NCBI GenBank assembly: GCA_023053545.1
Contig: JAKZAN010000072.1
Coordinates: 47,994-111,993, forward strand
Origin: Lepidurus packardi
Lineage: Eukaryota > Arthropoda > Branchiopoda > Notostraca > Triopsidae
Length of the DNA stretch: 64,000 bases
Direction: 5' to 3'
Shown piece after piece: positions 24,231 to 38,030 of this stretch (position 1 is its first letter; each line of letters opens with the position of its first letter). Under the pieces are notes generated by a model. The model did not search any database and was not told where the DNA came from. It saw only the letters and a list, made by a program, of their open reading frames with translations. Made by a program: the position numbers and the translations under genes.

Positions 24231-25620
24231 TTACGGACTTAATTAATTCTTTACGGACTGAATTAATTCCTTACGGACTTAATTAATTCCTTACGGACTG
24301 ACTTAATTCTTTAGAATTGATTGAATTCCTTTCTTACTGTATTAATTCCTTACGGACTGAATTAATTCCTTACGGACTGAATTAATTCCTTACGGACTGA
24401 ATTAATTCATTACGGACTGAATTAATCCCTTACGGACTGAATTAATTCCTTATGGACTGAACAAATTCCTTACGGACTTAATTAATTCCTTACGGACTGA
24501 ATTAATTCTTTAGGATTGATTGAATTCTTTTCTTACTGTAATAATTCCTTACGGACTGAATTAATTCCTTACGGATTGAATTAATTCTTTACGGACTTAA
24601 TTAATTCCTTACGGACTTAATAAATTCCTTACGGACTGAATTAATTCCTTACGGACTGAATTAATTCTTTACGGACTTAATTAATTCCTTACGGACTGAA
24701 CAAATTCCTTTCGGACTTAATTAATTCCTTACGGACTTAATTAATTCTTTACGGACTGAATTAATTCCTTACGGACTTAATAAATTCCTTACAAACTGAA
24801 CAAATTACTTACGGACTGAATTAATTCTTTACGGACTGAATAAATTCATTACGGACTTAATTAATTCCTTACGGACTTAATTAATTCCTTACGGACTGAA
24901 TTAATTCTTTAGGATTGATTGAATTCCTTTTCTACTGAATTAATTCCTTACGGACTGAACAAATTCCTTACGGACTTAATTAATTCTTTACGGACTGAAT
25001 AAATTCCTTACGGACTTAATTAATTCTTTACGGACTGAATTAATTCCTTACGGATTGAATTAATTCTTTACGGACTTAATTAATTCCTTACGGACTGAAT
25101 TAATTCCTTAGGATTGATTGAATTCCTTTCTTACTGAATTAATTCCTTACGTACTGAATTAATTCCTTACGGATTTAATTAATTCCTTACGGACTTAATT
25201 AATTCCTTACGGACTGAACAAATTCCTTACGGAATTAATAAATTCCTTACGGACTGAATTAATTCCTTAAGGACTGAATTAATTCTTTACGGACTGAATT
25301 AATTCATTACGGACTGAATTAATTCCTTACGGACTTAATTAATTCCTTACGTACTGAACAAATTCCTTACCAACTTAATTAATTCCTTACGGACTTAATT
25401 AATTCTTTACGGATGAATTAATTCCTTACGGACTGAGTTAATTCTTTACGGACTTATTTAATTCCTTACGGATTGAATTAATTATTTACGGACTTAATAA
25501 ATTCCTTACGGACTGAATTAATTCCTTACGGACTTAATTAATTCCTTACGGACTTAATTAATTCTTTACGGACTGAATTAATTCCTTACGGACTTAATTA
25601 ATTCCTTACGGACTGACTTA
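24231..25620. repeat. Partial HOR copy at the gap edge
   Basis: This is the right-hand part of the 2.8-kb higher-order repeat. From about 24630 it carries markers seen in full copies, including the TTACAAACTGAACAAATTAC monomer (near 24791), the CCTTTTCTACTG form of the marker dimer (near 24925), the ACCAACTTAATT monomer (near 25369) and the 1-base-short ACGGATGAATT monomer (25411). The latter lies 2691 bp before its partner in the next copy. Relative to other copies about 79 bp, including one GGATTGAATGAATTC marker, is missing near 25520. Confidence 0.8.
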
Positions 25621-28390
25621 ATTCTTTAGGATTGATTGAATTCCTTTCTTACTGTATTAATTCCTTACGGACTGAATTAATTCCATACGGATTTAATTAA
25701 TTCCTTACGGACTTAATTAATTCCTTACGGACTGAACAAATTCCTTACGGACTGAATAAATTCCTTACGGACTTAATTAATTCTTTACGGACTGAATTAA
25801 TTCCTTACGGATTGAATTAATTCTTTACGGACTTAATTAATTCCTTACGGACTGAACAAATTCCTTACGGACTGAATAAATTCCTTACGGACTTAATTAA
25901 TTCTTTACGGACTGAATTAATTCCTTACGGATTGAATTAATTCTTTACGGACTTAATTAATTCCTTACGGACTGAATTAATTCCTTAGGATTGATTGAAT
26001 TCCTTTCTTACTGAATTAATTCCTTACGTACTGAATTAATTCCTTACGGATTTAATTAATTCCTTACGGACTTAATTAATTCCTTACGGACTGAACAAAT
26101 TCCTTACGGAATTAATAAATTCCTTACGGACTTAATTAATTCTTTACGGACTGAATTAATTCCTTACGGATTGAATTAATTCTTTACGGACTTAATTAAT
26201 TCCTTACGGACTTAATAAATTCCTTACGGACTGAATTAATTCCTTAAGGACTGAATTAATTCTTTACGGACTGAATTAATTCATTACGGACTGAATTAAT
26301 TCCTTACGGACTTAATTAATTCCTTACGTACTGAACAAATTCCTTACCAACTTAATTAATTCCTTACGGACTTAATTAATTCTTTACGGATGAATTAATT
26401 CCTTACGGACTGAGTTAATTCTTTACGGACTTATTTAATTCCTTACGGATTGAATTAATTATTTACGGACTTAATAAATTCCTTACGGACTGAATTAATT
26501 CTTTAGGATTGAATGAATTCTTTTCTTACTGTATTAATTCCTTACGGACTTAATTAATTCCTTACGGACTGAACAAATTCCTTACGGACTTAATTAATTC
26601 CTTGCGGACTTAATTAATTCTTTACGGACTGAATTAATTCCTTACGGACTTAATTAATTCCTTACGGACTGACTTAATTCTTTAGGATTGATTGAATTCC
26701 TTTCTTACTGTATTAATTCCTTACGGACTGAATTAATTCCATACGGATTTAATTAATTCCTTACGGACTTAATTAATTCCTTACGGACTGAACAAATTCC
26801 TTACGGACTTAATAAATTCCTTACGGATTTAATTAATTCTTTACGGACTTAATTAATTCCTTACGGATTTAATGAATTCTTTACGGACTTAATTAATTCC
26901 TTACGGACTTAATAAATTCCTTAAGGACTGAATTAATTCCTTACGGACTGAATTAATTCCTTACGGACTGAATTAATTCCTTACGGACTGAATTAATTCA
27001 TTACGGACTGAATTAATCCCTTACGGACTGAATTAATTCCTTATGGACTGAACAAATTCCTTACGGACTGAATTAATTCTTTACGGACTTATTTAATTCC
27101 TTACGGATTGAATTAATTATTTACGGACTTAATTAATTCCTTACGGACTGAATTAATTCTTTAGGATTGAATTAATTCTTTACGGACTTAATTAATTCCT
27201 TACGGACTTAATACATTCCTTACGGACTGAATTAATTCCTTACGGACTGAATTAATTCTTTACGGACTTAATTAATTCCTTACGGACTGAACAAATTCCT
27301 TACGGACTTAATTAATTCCTTTCGGACTTAATTAATTCTTTACGGACTGAATTAATTCCTTACGGACTTAATTAATTCCTTACGGACTGAACAAATTCCT
27401 TACGGACTTAATTAATTCCTGACGGACTGAACAAATTCCTTACGGACTAAATAAATTCCTTACAAACTGAACAAATTACTTACGGACTGAATTAATTCTT
27501 TACGGACTGAATAAATTCATTACGGACTTAATTAATTCCTTACGGACTTAATTAATTCCTTACGGACTGAATTAATTCTTTAGGATTGATTGAATTCCTT
27601 TTCTACTGAATTAATTCCTTACGGACTGAACAAATTCCTTACGGACTTAATTAATTCTTTACGGACTGAATTAATTCCTTACGGATTGAATTAATTCTTT
27701 ACGGACTTAATTAATTCCTTACGGACTGAATTAATTCCTTAGGATTGATTGAATTCCTTTCTTACTGAATTAATTCCTTACGGACTTAATTAATTCCTTA
27801 CGGACTGAACAAATTCCTTACGGAATTAATAAATTCCTTACGGACTTAATTTATTCTTTACGGACTGAATTAATTCCTTACGGATTGAATTAATTCTTTA
27901 CGGACTTAATTAATTGCTTACGGACTTAATAAATTCCTTACGGACTGAATTAATTCCTTAAGGACTGAATTAATTCTTTACGGACTGAATTAATTCATTA
28001 CGGACTGAATTAATTCCTTACGGACTTAATTAATTCCTTACGTACTGAACAAATTCCTTACCAACTTAATTAATTCCTTACGGACTTAATTAATTCTTTA
28101 CGGATGAATTAATTCCTTACGGACTGAGTTAATTCTTTACGGACTTATTTAATTCCTTACGGATTGAATTAATTATTTACGGACTTAATAAATTCCTTAC
28201 GGACTGAATTAATTCTTTAGGATTGAATGAATTCTTTTCTTACTGTATTAATTCCTTACGGACTTAATTAATTCCTTACGGACTGAACAAATTCCTTACG
28301 GACTTAATTAATTCCTTACGGACTTAATTAATTCTTTACGGACTGAATTAATTCCTTACGGACTTAATTAATTCCTTACGGACTGACTTA
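25621..28390. repeat. 2.8-kb higher-order repeat, copy 1 (2770 bp)
   Basis: HOR copies are counted from the first of two ACTGACTTAATTCTTTAGG anchors (A), the second (B) lying 1056 bp later at 26677. B to next A is 1714 bp here against the canonical 1754. Forty bases (a GTACTG monomer and a GGATTTAATT monomer) that follow the marker dimer near 27770 in copies 3 and 4 are absent. Diagnostic monomers are TTGCGG just upstream of B, AATACATTCC (27211), CCTGACGG (27419) and ACGGATGAATT (28102). Confidence 0.9.
25741..25980. repeat. 120-bp hexamer duplication inside the A segment
   Basis: Six monomers (GAATAAATT, ACTTAATT ending TTCT, ACTGAATT, GGATTGAATT ending TTCT, ACTTAATT, GAACAAATT) are directly repeated once, at 25741-25860 and 25861-25980. 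The same doubled hexamer occurs in copy 2 (about 28501-28740), copy 3 (from about 31200) and copy 4 (from about 35766), so the duplication preceded amplification of the 2.8-kb unit. Confidence 0.9.
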
Positions 28391-31081
28391 ATTCTTTAGG
28401 ATTGATTGAATTCCTTTCTTACTGTATTAATTCCTTACGGACTGAATTAATTCCATACGGATTTAATTAATTCCTTACGGACTTAATTAATTCCTTACGG
28501 ACTGAACAAATTCCTTACGGACTGAATAAATTCCTTACGGACTTAATTAATTCTTTACGGACTGAATTAATTCCTTACGGATTGAATTAATTCTTTACGG
28601 ACTTAATTAATTCCTTACGGACTGAACAAATTCCTTACGGACTGAATAAATTCCTTACGGACTTAATTAATTCTTTACGGACTGAATTAATTCCTTACGG
28701 ATTGAATTAATTCTTTACGGACTTAATTAATTCCTTACGGACTGAATTAATTCCTTAGGATTGATTGAATTCCTTTCTTACTGAATTAATTCCTTTCGTA
28801 CTGAATTAATTCCTTACGGATTTAATTAATTCCTTACGGACTTAATTAATTCCTTACGGACTGAACAAATTCCTTACGGAATTAATAAATTCCTTACGGA
28901 CTTAATTAATTCTTTACGGACTGAATTAATTCCTTACGGATTGAATTAATTCTTTACGGACTTAATTAATTCCTTACGGACTTAATAAATTCCTTACGGA
29001 CTGAATTAATTCCTTAAGGACTGAATTAATTCTTTACGGACTGAATTAATTCATTACGGACTGAATTAATTCCTTACGGACTTAATTAATTCCTTACGTA
29101 CTGAACAAATTCCTTACCAACTTAATTAATTCCTTACGGACTTAATTAATTCTTTACGGATGAATTAATTCCTTACGGACTGAGTTAATTCTTTACGGAC
29201 TTATTTAATTCCTTACGGATTGAATTAATTATTTACGGACTTAATAAATTCCTTACGGACTGAATTAATTCTTTAGGATTGAATGAATTCTTTTCTTACT
29301 GTATTAATTCCTTACGGACTTAATTAATTCCTTACGGACTGAACAAATTCCTTACGGACTTAATTAATTCCTTGCGGACTTAATTAATTCTTTACGGACT
29401 GAATTAATTCCTTACGGACTTAATTAATTCCTTACGGACTGACTTAATTCTTTAGGATTGATTGAATTCCTTTCTTACTGTATTAATTCCTTACGGACTG
29501 AATTAATTCCATACGGATTTAATTAATTCCTTACGGACTTAATTAATTCCTTACGGACTGAACAAATTCCTTACGGACTTAATAAATTCCTTACGGATTT
29601 AATTAATTCTTTACGGACTTAATTAATTCCTTACGGATTTAATTAATTCTTTACGGACTTAATTAATTCCTTACGGACTTAATAAATTCCTTAAGGACTG
29701 AATTAATTCCTTACGGACTGAATTAATTCCTTACGGACTGAATTAATTCCTTACGGACTGAATTAATTCATTACGGACTGAATTAATCCCTTACGGACTG
29801 AATTAATTCCTTATGGACTGAACAAATTCCTTACGGACTGAATTAATTCTTTACGGACTTATTTAATTCCTTACGGATTGAATTAATTATTTACGGACTT
29901 AATTAATTCCTTACGGACTGAATTAATTCTTTAGGATTGAATTAATTCTTTACGGACTTAATTAATTCCTTACGGAATTAATACATTCCTTACGGACTGA
30001 ATTAATTCCTTACGGACTGAATTAATTCTTTACGGACTTAATTAATTCCTTACGGACTGAACAAATTCCTTACGGACTTAATTAATTCCTTTCGGACTTA
30101 ATTAATTCTTTACGGACTGAATTAATTCCTTACGGACTTAATTAATTCCTTACGGACTGAACAAATTCCTTACGGACTTAATTAATTCCTGACGGACTGA
30201 ACAAATTCCTTACGGACTAAATAAATTCCTTACAAACTGAACAAATTACTTACGGACTGAATTAATTCTTTACGGACTGAATAAATTCATTACGGACTTA
30301 ATTAATTCCTTACGGACTTAATTAATTCCTTACGGACTGAATTAATTCTTTAGGATTGATTGAATTCCTTTTCTACTGAATTAATTCCTTACGGACTGAA
30401 CAAATTCCTTACGGACTTAATTAATTCTTTACGTACTGAATTAATTCCTTACGGATTTAATTAATTCCTTACGGACTTAATTAATTCCTTACGGACTGAA
30501 CAAATTCCTTACGGAATTAATAAATTCCTTACGGACTTAATTTATTCTTTACGGACTGAATTAATTCCTTACGGATTGAATTAATTCTTTACGGACTTAA
30601 TTAATTGCTTACGGACTTAATAAATTCCTTACGGACTGAATTAATTCCTTAAGGACTGAATTAATTCTTTACGGACTGAATTAATTCATTACGGACTGAA
30701 TTAATTCCTTACGGACTTAATTAATTCCTTACGTACTGAACAAATTCCTTACCAACTTAATTAATTCCTTACGGACTTAATTAATTCTTTACGGATGAAT
30801 TAATTCCTTACGGACTGAGTTAATTCTTTACGGACTTATTTAATTCCTTACGGATTGAATTAATTATTTACGGACTTAATAAATTCCTTACGGACTGAAT
30901 TAATTCTTTAGGATTGAATGAATTCTTTTCTTACTGTATTAATTCCTTACGGACTTAATTAATTCCTTACGGACTGAACAAATTCCTTACGGACTTAATT
31001 AATTCCTTACGGACTTAATTAATTCTTTACGGACTGAATTAATTCCTTACGGACTTAATTAATTCCTTACGGACTGACTTA
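28391..31081. repeat. 2.8-kb higher-order repeat, copy 2 (2691 bp)
   Basis: A is at 28391 and B at 29447 (1056 bp apart). B to next A is 1635 bp, 119 less than the canonical 1754. At about 30430 an ACGTACTGAATT monomer directly follows a TTCTTT end, joining the sequence before the marker dimer to the sequence after it, so that one marker dimer and its neighbours are missing. Private changes include ACGGAATTAATACATTCC at 29976 and TTTCGTACTG at about 28795. Confidence 0.9.
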
Positions 31082-33891
31082 ATTCTTTAGGATTGATTGA
31101 ATTCCTTTCTTACTGTATTAATTCCTTACGGACTGAATTAATTCCATACGGATTTAATTAATTCCTTACGGACTTAATTAATTCCTTACGGACTGAACAA
31201 ATTCCTTACGGACTGAATAAATTCCTTACGGACTTAATTAATTCTTTACGGACTGAATTAATTCCTTACGGATTGAATTAATTCTTTACGGACTTAATTA
31301 ATTCCTTACGGACTGAACAAATTCCTTACGGACTGAATAAATTCCTTACGGACTTAATTAATTCTTTACGGACTGAATTAATTCCTTACGGATTGAATTA
31401 ATTCTTTACGGACTTAATTAATTCCTTACGGACTGAATTAATTCCTTAGGATTGATTGAATTCCTTTCTTACTGAATTAATTCCTTACGTACTGAATTAA
31501 TTCCTTACGGATTTAATTAATTCCTTACGGACTTAATTAATTCCTTACGGACTGAACAAATTCCTTACGGAATTAATAAATTCCTTACGGACTTAATTAA
31601 TTCTTTACGGACTGAATTAATTCCTTACGGATTGAATTAATTCTTTACGGACTTAATTAATTCCTTACGGACTTAATAAATTCCTTACGGACTGAATTAA
31701 TTCCTTAAGGACTGAATTAATTCTTTACGGACTGAATTAATTCATTACGGACTGAATTAATTCCTTACGGACTTAATTAATTCCTTACGTACTGAACAAA
31801 TTCCTTACCAACTTAATTAATTCCTTACGGACTTAATTAATTCTTTACGGATGAATTAATTCCTTACGGACTGAGTTAATTCTTTACGGACTTATTTAAT
31901 TCCTTACGGATTGAATTAATTATTTACGGACTTAATAAATTCCTTACGGACTGAATTAATTCTTTAGGATTGAATGAATTCTTTTCTTACTGTATTAATT
32001 CCTTACGGACTTAATTAATTCCTTACGGACTGAACAAATTCCTTACGGACTTAATTAATTCCTTGCGGACTTAATTAATTCTTTACGGACTGAATTAATT
32101 CCTTACGGACTTAATTAATTCCTTACGGACTGACTTAATTCTTTAGGATTGATTGAATTCCTTTCTTACTGTATTAATTCCTTACGGACTGAATTAATTC
32201 CATACGGATTTAATTAATTCCTTACGGACTTAATTAATTCCTTACGGACTGAACAAATTCCTTACGGACTTAATAAATTCCTTACGGATTTAATTAATTC
32301 TTTACGGACTTAATTAATTCCTTACGGATTTAATTAATTCTTTACGGACTTAATTAATTCCTTACGGACTTAATAAATTCCTTAAGGACTGAATTAATTC
32401 CTTACGGACTGAATTAATTCCTTACGGACTGAATTAATTCCTTACGGACTGAATTAATTCATTACGGACTGAATTAATCCCTTACGGACTGAATTAATTC
32501 CTTATGGACTGAACAAATTCCTTACGGACTGAATTAATTCTTTACGGACTTATTTAATTCCTTACGGATTGAATTAATTATTTACGGACTTAATTAATTC
32601 CTTACGGACTGAATTAATTCTTTAGGATTGAATTAATTCTTTACGGACTTAATTAATTCCTTACGGACTTAATACATTCCTTACGGACTGAATTAATTCC
32701 TTACGGACTGAATTAATTCTTTACGGACTTAATTAATTCCTTACGGACTGAACAAATTCCTTACGGACTTAATTAATTCCTTTCGGACTTAATTAATTCT
32801 TTACGGACTGAATTAATTCCTTACGGACTTAATTAATTCCTTACGGACTGAACAAATTCCTTACGGACTTAATTAATTCCTGACGGACTGAACAAATTCC
32901 TTACGGACTAAATAAATTCCTTACAAACTGAACAAATTACTTACGGACTGAATTAATTCTTTACGGACTGAATAAATTCATTACGGACTTAATTAATTCC
33001 TTACGGACTTAATTAATTCCTTACGGACTGAATTAATTCTTTAGGATTGATTGAATTCCTTTTCTACTGAATTAATTCCTTACGGACTGAACAAATTCCT
33101 TACGGACTTAATTAATTCTTTACGGACTGAATTAATTCCTTACGGATTGAATTAATTCTTTACGGACTTAATTAATTCCTTACGGACTGAATTAATTCCT
33201 TAGGATTGATTGAATTCCTTTCTTACTGAATTAATTCCTTACGTACTGAATTAATTCCTTACGGATTTAATTAATTCCTTACGGACTTAATTAATTCCTT
33301 ACGGACTGAACAAATTCCTTACGGAATTAATAAATTCCTTACGGACTTAATTAATTCTTTACGGACTGAATTAATTCCTTACGGATTGAATTAATTCTTT
33401 ACGGACTTAATTAATTCCTTACGGACTTAATAAATTCCTTACGGACTGAATTAATTCCTTAAGGACTGAATTAATTCTTTACGGACTGAATTAATTCATT
33501 ACGGACTGAATTAATTCCTTACGGACTTAATTAATTCCTTACGTACTGAACAAATTCCTTACCAACTTAATTAATTCCTTACGGACTTAATTAATTCTTT
33601 ACGGATGAATTAATTCCTTACGGACTGAGTTAATTCTTTACGGACTTATTTAATTCCTTACGGATTGAATTAATTATTTACGGACTTAATAAATTCCTTA
33701 CGGACTGAATTAATTCTTTAGGATTGAATGAATTCTTTTCTTACTGTATTAATTCCTTACGGACTTAATTAATTCCTTACGGACTGAACAAATTCCTTAC
33801 GGACTTAATTAATTCCTTGCGGACTTAATTAATTCTTTACGGACTGAATTAATTCCTTACGGACTTAATTAATTCCTTACGGACTGACTTA
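31082..33891. repeat. 2.8-kb higher-order repeat, copy 3 (2810 bp, canonical)
   Basis: A is at 31082, B at 32138 (1056 bp), and the next B-type anchor at 33892 (1754 bp). This copy has none of the deletions of copies 1 and 2 and serves as the reference: 2810 bp, about 140.5 monomers, the odd length coming from 19-bp TTAGGA monomers and other short ones. Order after B: GGATTT series, TTAAGG monomer, CATTACGG monomer, TTATGGACTGAACAAATT, TATTTACGG, AATACATTCC, CCTGACGG, TTACAAACTG, CCTTTTCTACTG, then back to A-flanking sequence. Confidence 0.92.
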
Positions 33892-35645
33892 ATTCTTTAG
33901 GATTGATTGAATTCCTTTCTTACTGTATTAATTCCTTACGGACTGAATTAATTCCATACGGATTTAATTAATTCCTTACGGACTTAATTAATTCCTTACG
34001 GACTGAACAAATTCCTTACGGACTTAATAAATTCCTTACGGATTTAATTAATTCTTTACGGACTTAATTAATTCCTTACGGATTTAATTAATTCTTTACG
34101 GACTTAATTAATTCCTTACGGACTTAATAAATTCCTTAAGGACTGAATTAATTCCTTACGGACTGAATTAATTCCTTACGGACTGAATTAATTCCTTACG
34201 GACTGAATTAATTCATTACGGACTGAATTAATCCCTTACGGACTGAATTAATTCCTTATGGACTGAACAAATTCCTTACGGACTGAATTAATTCTTTACG
34301 GACTTATTTAATTCCTTACGGATTGAATTAATTATTTACGGACTTAATTAATTCCTTACGGACTGAATTAATTCTTTAGGATTGAATTAATTCTTTACGG
34401 ACTTAATTAATTCCTTACGGACTTAATACATTCCTTACGGACTGAATTAATTCCTTACGGACTGAATTAATTCTTTACGGACTTAATTAATTCCTTACGG
34501 ACTGAACAAATTCCTTACGGACTTAATTAATTCCTTTCGGACTTAATTAATTCTTTACGGACTGAATTAATTCCTTACGGACTTAATTAATTCCTTACGG
34601 ACTGAACAAATTCCTTACGGACTTAATTAATTCCTGACGGACTGAACAAATTCCTTACGGACTAAATAAATTCCTTACAAACTGAACAAATTACTTACGG
34701 ACTGAATTAATTCTTTACGGACTGAATAAATTCATTACGGACTTAATTAATTCCTTACGGACTTAATTAATTCCTTACGGACTGAATTAATTCTTTAGGA
34801 TTGATTGAATTCCTTTTCTACTGAATTAATTCCTTACGGACTGAACAAATTCCTTACGGACTTAATTAATTCTTTACGGACTGAATTAATTCCTTACGGA
34901 TTGAATTAATTCTTTACGGACTTAATTAATTCCTTACGGACTGAATTAATTCCTTAGGATTGATTGAATTCCTTTCTTACTGAATTAATTCCTTACGTAC
35001 TGAATTAATTCCTTACGGATTTAATTAATTCCTTACGGACTTAATTAATTCCTTACGGACTGAACAAATTCCTTACGGAATTAATAAATTCCTTACGGAC
35101 TTAATTTATTCTTTACGGACTGAATTAATTCCTTACGGATTGAATTAATTCTTTACGGACTTAATTAATTGCTTACGGACTTAATAAATTCCTTACGGAC
35201 TGAATTAATTCCTTAAGGACTGAATTAATTCTTTACGGACTGAATTAATTCATTACGGACTGAATTAATTCCTTACGGACTTAATTAATTCCTTACGTAC
35301 TGAACAAATTCCTTACCAACTTAATTAATTCCTTACGGACTTAATTAATTCTTTACGGATGAATTAATTCCTTACGGACTGAGTTAATTCTTTACGGACT
35401 TATTTAATTCCTTACGGATTGAATTAATTATTTACGGACTTAATAAATTCCTTACGGACTGAATTAATTCTTTAGGATTGAATGAATTCTTTTCTTACTG
35501 TATTAATTCCTTACGGACTTAATTAATTCCTTACGGACTGAACAAATTCCTTACGGACTTAATTAATTCCTTACGGACTTAATTAATTCTTTACGGACTG
35601 AATTAATTCCTTACGGACTTAATTAATTCCTTACGGACTGACTTA
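33892..35645. repeat. Half unit of the 2.8-kb HOR (1754 bp, B segment only)
   Basis: The anchor at 33892 is of type B, since it is preceded by TTGCGG at 33816 as are 26677, 29447, 32138 and 36702. It follows another B segment directly, so the 1056-bp A segment is missing between them. The segment carries the full set of B markers (AATACATTCC at 34425, CCTGACGG at 34634, CCTTTTCTACTG near 34810). This is the product expected from unequal exchange between the similar sequences upstream of the A and B anchors. Confidence 0.88.
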
Positions 35646-38030
35646 ATTCTTTAGGATTGATTGAATTCCTTTCTTACTGTATTAATTCCTTACGGACTGA
35701 ATTAATTCCATACGGATTTAATTAATTCCTTACGGACTTAATTAATTCCTTACGGACTGAACAAATTCCTTACGGACTGAATAAATTCCTTACGGACTTA
35801 ATTAATTCTTTACGGACTGAATTAATTCCTTACGGATTGAATTAATTCTTTACGGACTTAATTAATTCCTTACGGACTGAACAAATTCCTTACGGACTGA
35901 ATAAATTCCTTACGGACTTAATTAATTCTTTACGGACTGAATTAATTCCTTACGGATTGAATTAATTCTTTACGGACTTAATTAATTCCTTACGGACTGA
36001 ATTAATTCCTTAGGATTGATTGAATTCCTTTCTTACTGAATTAATTCCTTACGTACTGAATTAATTCCTTACGGATTTAATTAATTCCTTACGGACTTAA
36101 TTAATTCCTTACGGACTGAACAAATTCCTTACGGAATTAATAAATTCCTTACGGACTTAATTAATTCTTTACGGACTGAATTAATTCCTTACGGATTGAA
36201 TTAATTCTTTACGGACTTAATTAATTCCTTACGGACTTAATAAATTCCTTACGGACTGAATTAATTCCTTAAGGACTGAATTAATTCTTTACGGACTGAA
36301 TTAATTCATTACGGACTGAATTAATTCCTTACGGACTTAATTAATTCCTTACGTACTGAACAAATTCCTTACCAACTTAATTAATTCCTTACGGACTTAA
36401 TTAATTCTTTACGGATGAATTAATTCCTTACGGACTGAGTTAATTCTTTACGGACTTATTTAATTCCTTACGGATTGAATTAATTATTTACGGACTTAAT
36501 AAATTCCTTACGGACTGAATTAATTCTTTAGGATTGAATGAATTCTTTTCTTACTGTATTAATTCCTTACGGACTTAATTAATTCCTTACGGACTGAACA
36601 AATTCCTTACGGACTTAATTAATTCCTTGCGGACTTAATTAATTCTTTACGGACTGAATTAATTCCTTACGGACTTAATTAATTCCTTACGGACTGACTT
36701 AATTCTTTAGGATTGATTGAATTCCTTTCTTACTGTATTAATTCCTTACGGACTGAATTAATTCCATACGGATTTAATTAATTCCTTACGGACTTAATTA
36801 ATTCCTTACGGACTGAACAAATTCCTTACGGACTTAATAAATTCCTTACGGATTTAATTAATTCTTTACGGACTTAATTAATTCCTTACGGATTTAATTA
36901 ATTCTTTACGGACTTAATTAATTCCTTACGGACTTAATAAATTCCTTAAGGACTGAATTAATTCCTTACGGACTGAATTAATTCCTTACGGACTGAATTA
37001 ATTCCTTACGGACTGAATTAATTCATTACGGACTGAATTAATCCCTTACGGACTGAATTAATTCCTTATGGACTGAACAAATTCCTTACGGACTGAATTA
37101 ATTCTTTACGGACTTATTTAATTCCTTACGGATTGAATTAATTATTTACGGACTTAATTAATTCCTTACGGACTGAATTAATTCTTTAGGATTGAATTAA
37201 TTCTTTACGGACTTAATTAATTCCTTACGGACTTAATACATTCCTTACGGACTGAATTAATTCCTTACGGACTGAATTAATTCTTTACGGACTTAATTAA
37301 TTCCTTACGGACTGAACAAATTCCTTACGGACTTAATTAATTCCTTTCGGACTTAATTAATTCTTTACGGACTGAATTAATTCCTTACGGACTTAATTAA
37401 TTCCTTACGGACTGAACAAATTCCTTACGGACTTAATTAATTCCTGACGGACTGAACAAATTCCTTACGGACTAAATAAATTCCTTACAAACTGAACAAA
37501 TTACTTACGGACTGAATTAATTCTTTACGGACTGAATAAATTCATTACGGACTTAATTAATTCCTTACGGACTTAATTAATTCCTTACGGACTGAATTAA
37601 TTCTTTAGGATTGATTGAATTCCTTTTCTACTGAATTAATTCCTTACGGACTGAACAAATTCCTTACGGACTTAATTAATTCTTTACGGACTGAATTAAT
37701 TCCTTACGGATTGAATTAATTCTTTACGGACTTAATTAATTCCTTACGGACTGAATTAATTCCTTAGGATTGATTGAATTCCTTTCTTACTGAATTAATT
37801 CCTTACGTACTGAATTAATTCCTTACGGATTTAATTAATTCCTTACGGACTTAATTAATTCCTTACGGACTGAACAAATTCCTTACGGAATTAATAAATT
37901 CCTTACGGACTTAATTTATTCTTTACGGACTGAATTAATTCCTTACGGATTGAATTAATTCTTTACGGACTTAATTAATTGCTTACGGACTTAATAAATT
38001 CCTTACGGACTGAATTAATTCCTTACGGAC
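35646..38030. repeat. 2.8-kb higher-order repeat, copy 4 (truncated)
   Basis: A is at 35646 and B at 36702 (1056 bp). AATACATTCC (37235) and CCTGACGG (37444) lie 2810 bp after their equivalents in the half unit. Identity ends near 38030: after GCTTACGGACTTAATAAATT, the HOR copies continue with a TTAAGGACTG monomer, whereas here a plain TTACGGACTG monomer leads into a different series with TTCGTTGCGG and TTGAATTTTTTC variants. This is the right border of the regular 2.8-kb HOR block. Confidence 0.87.
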
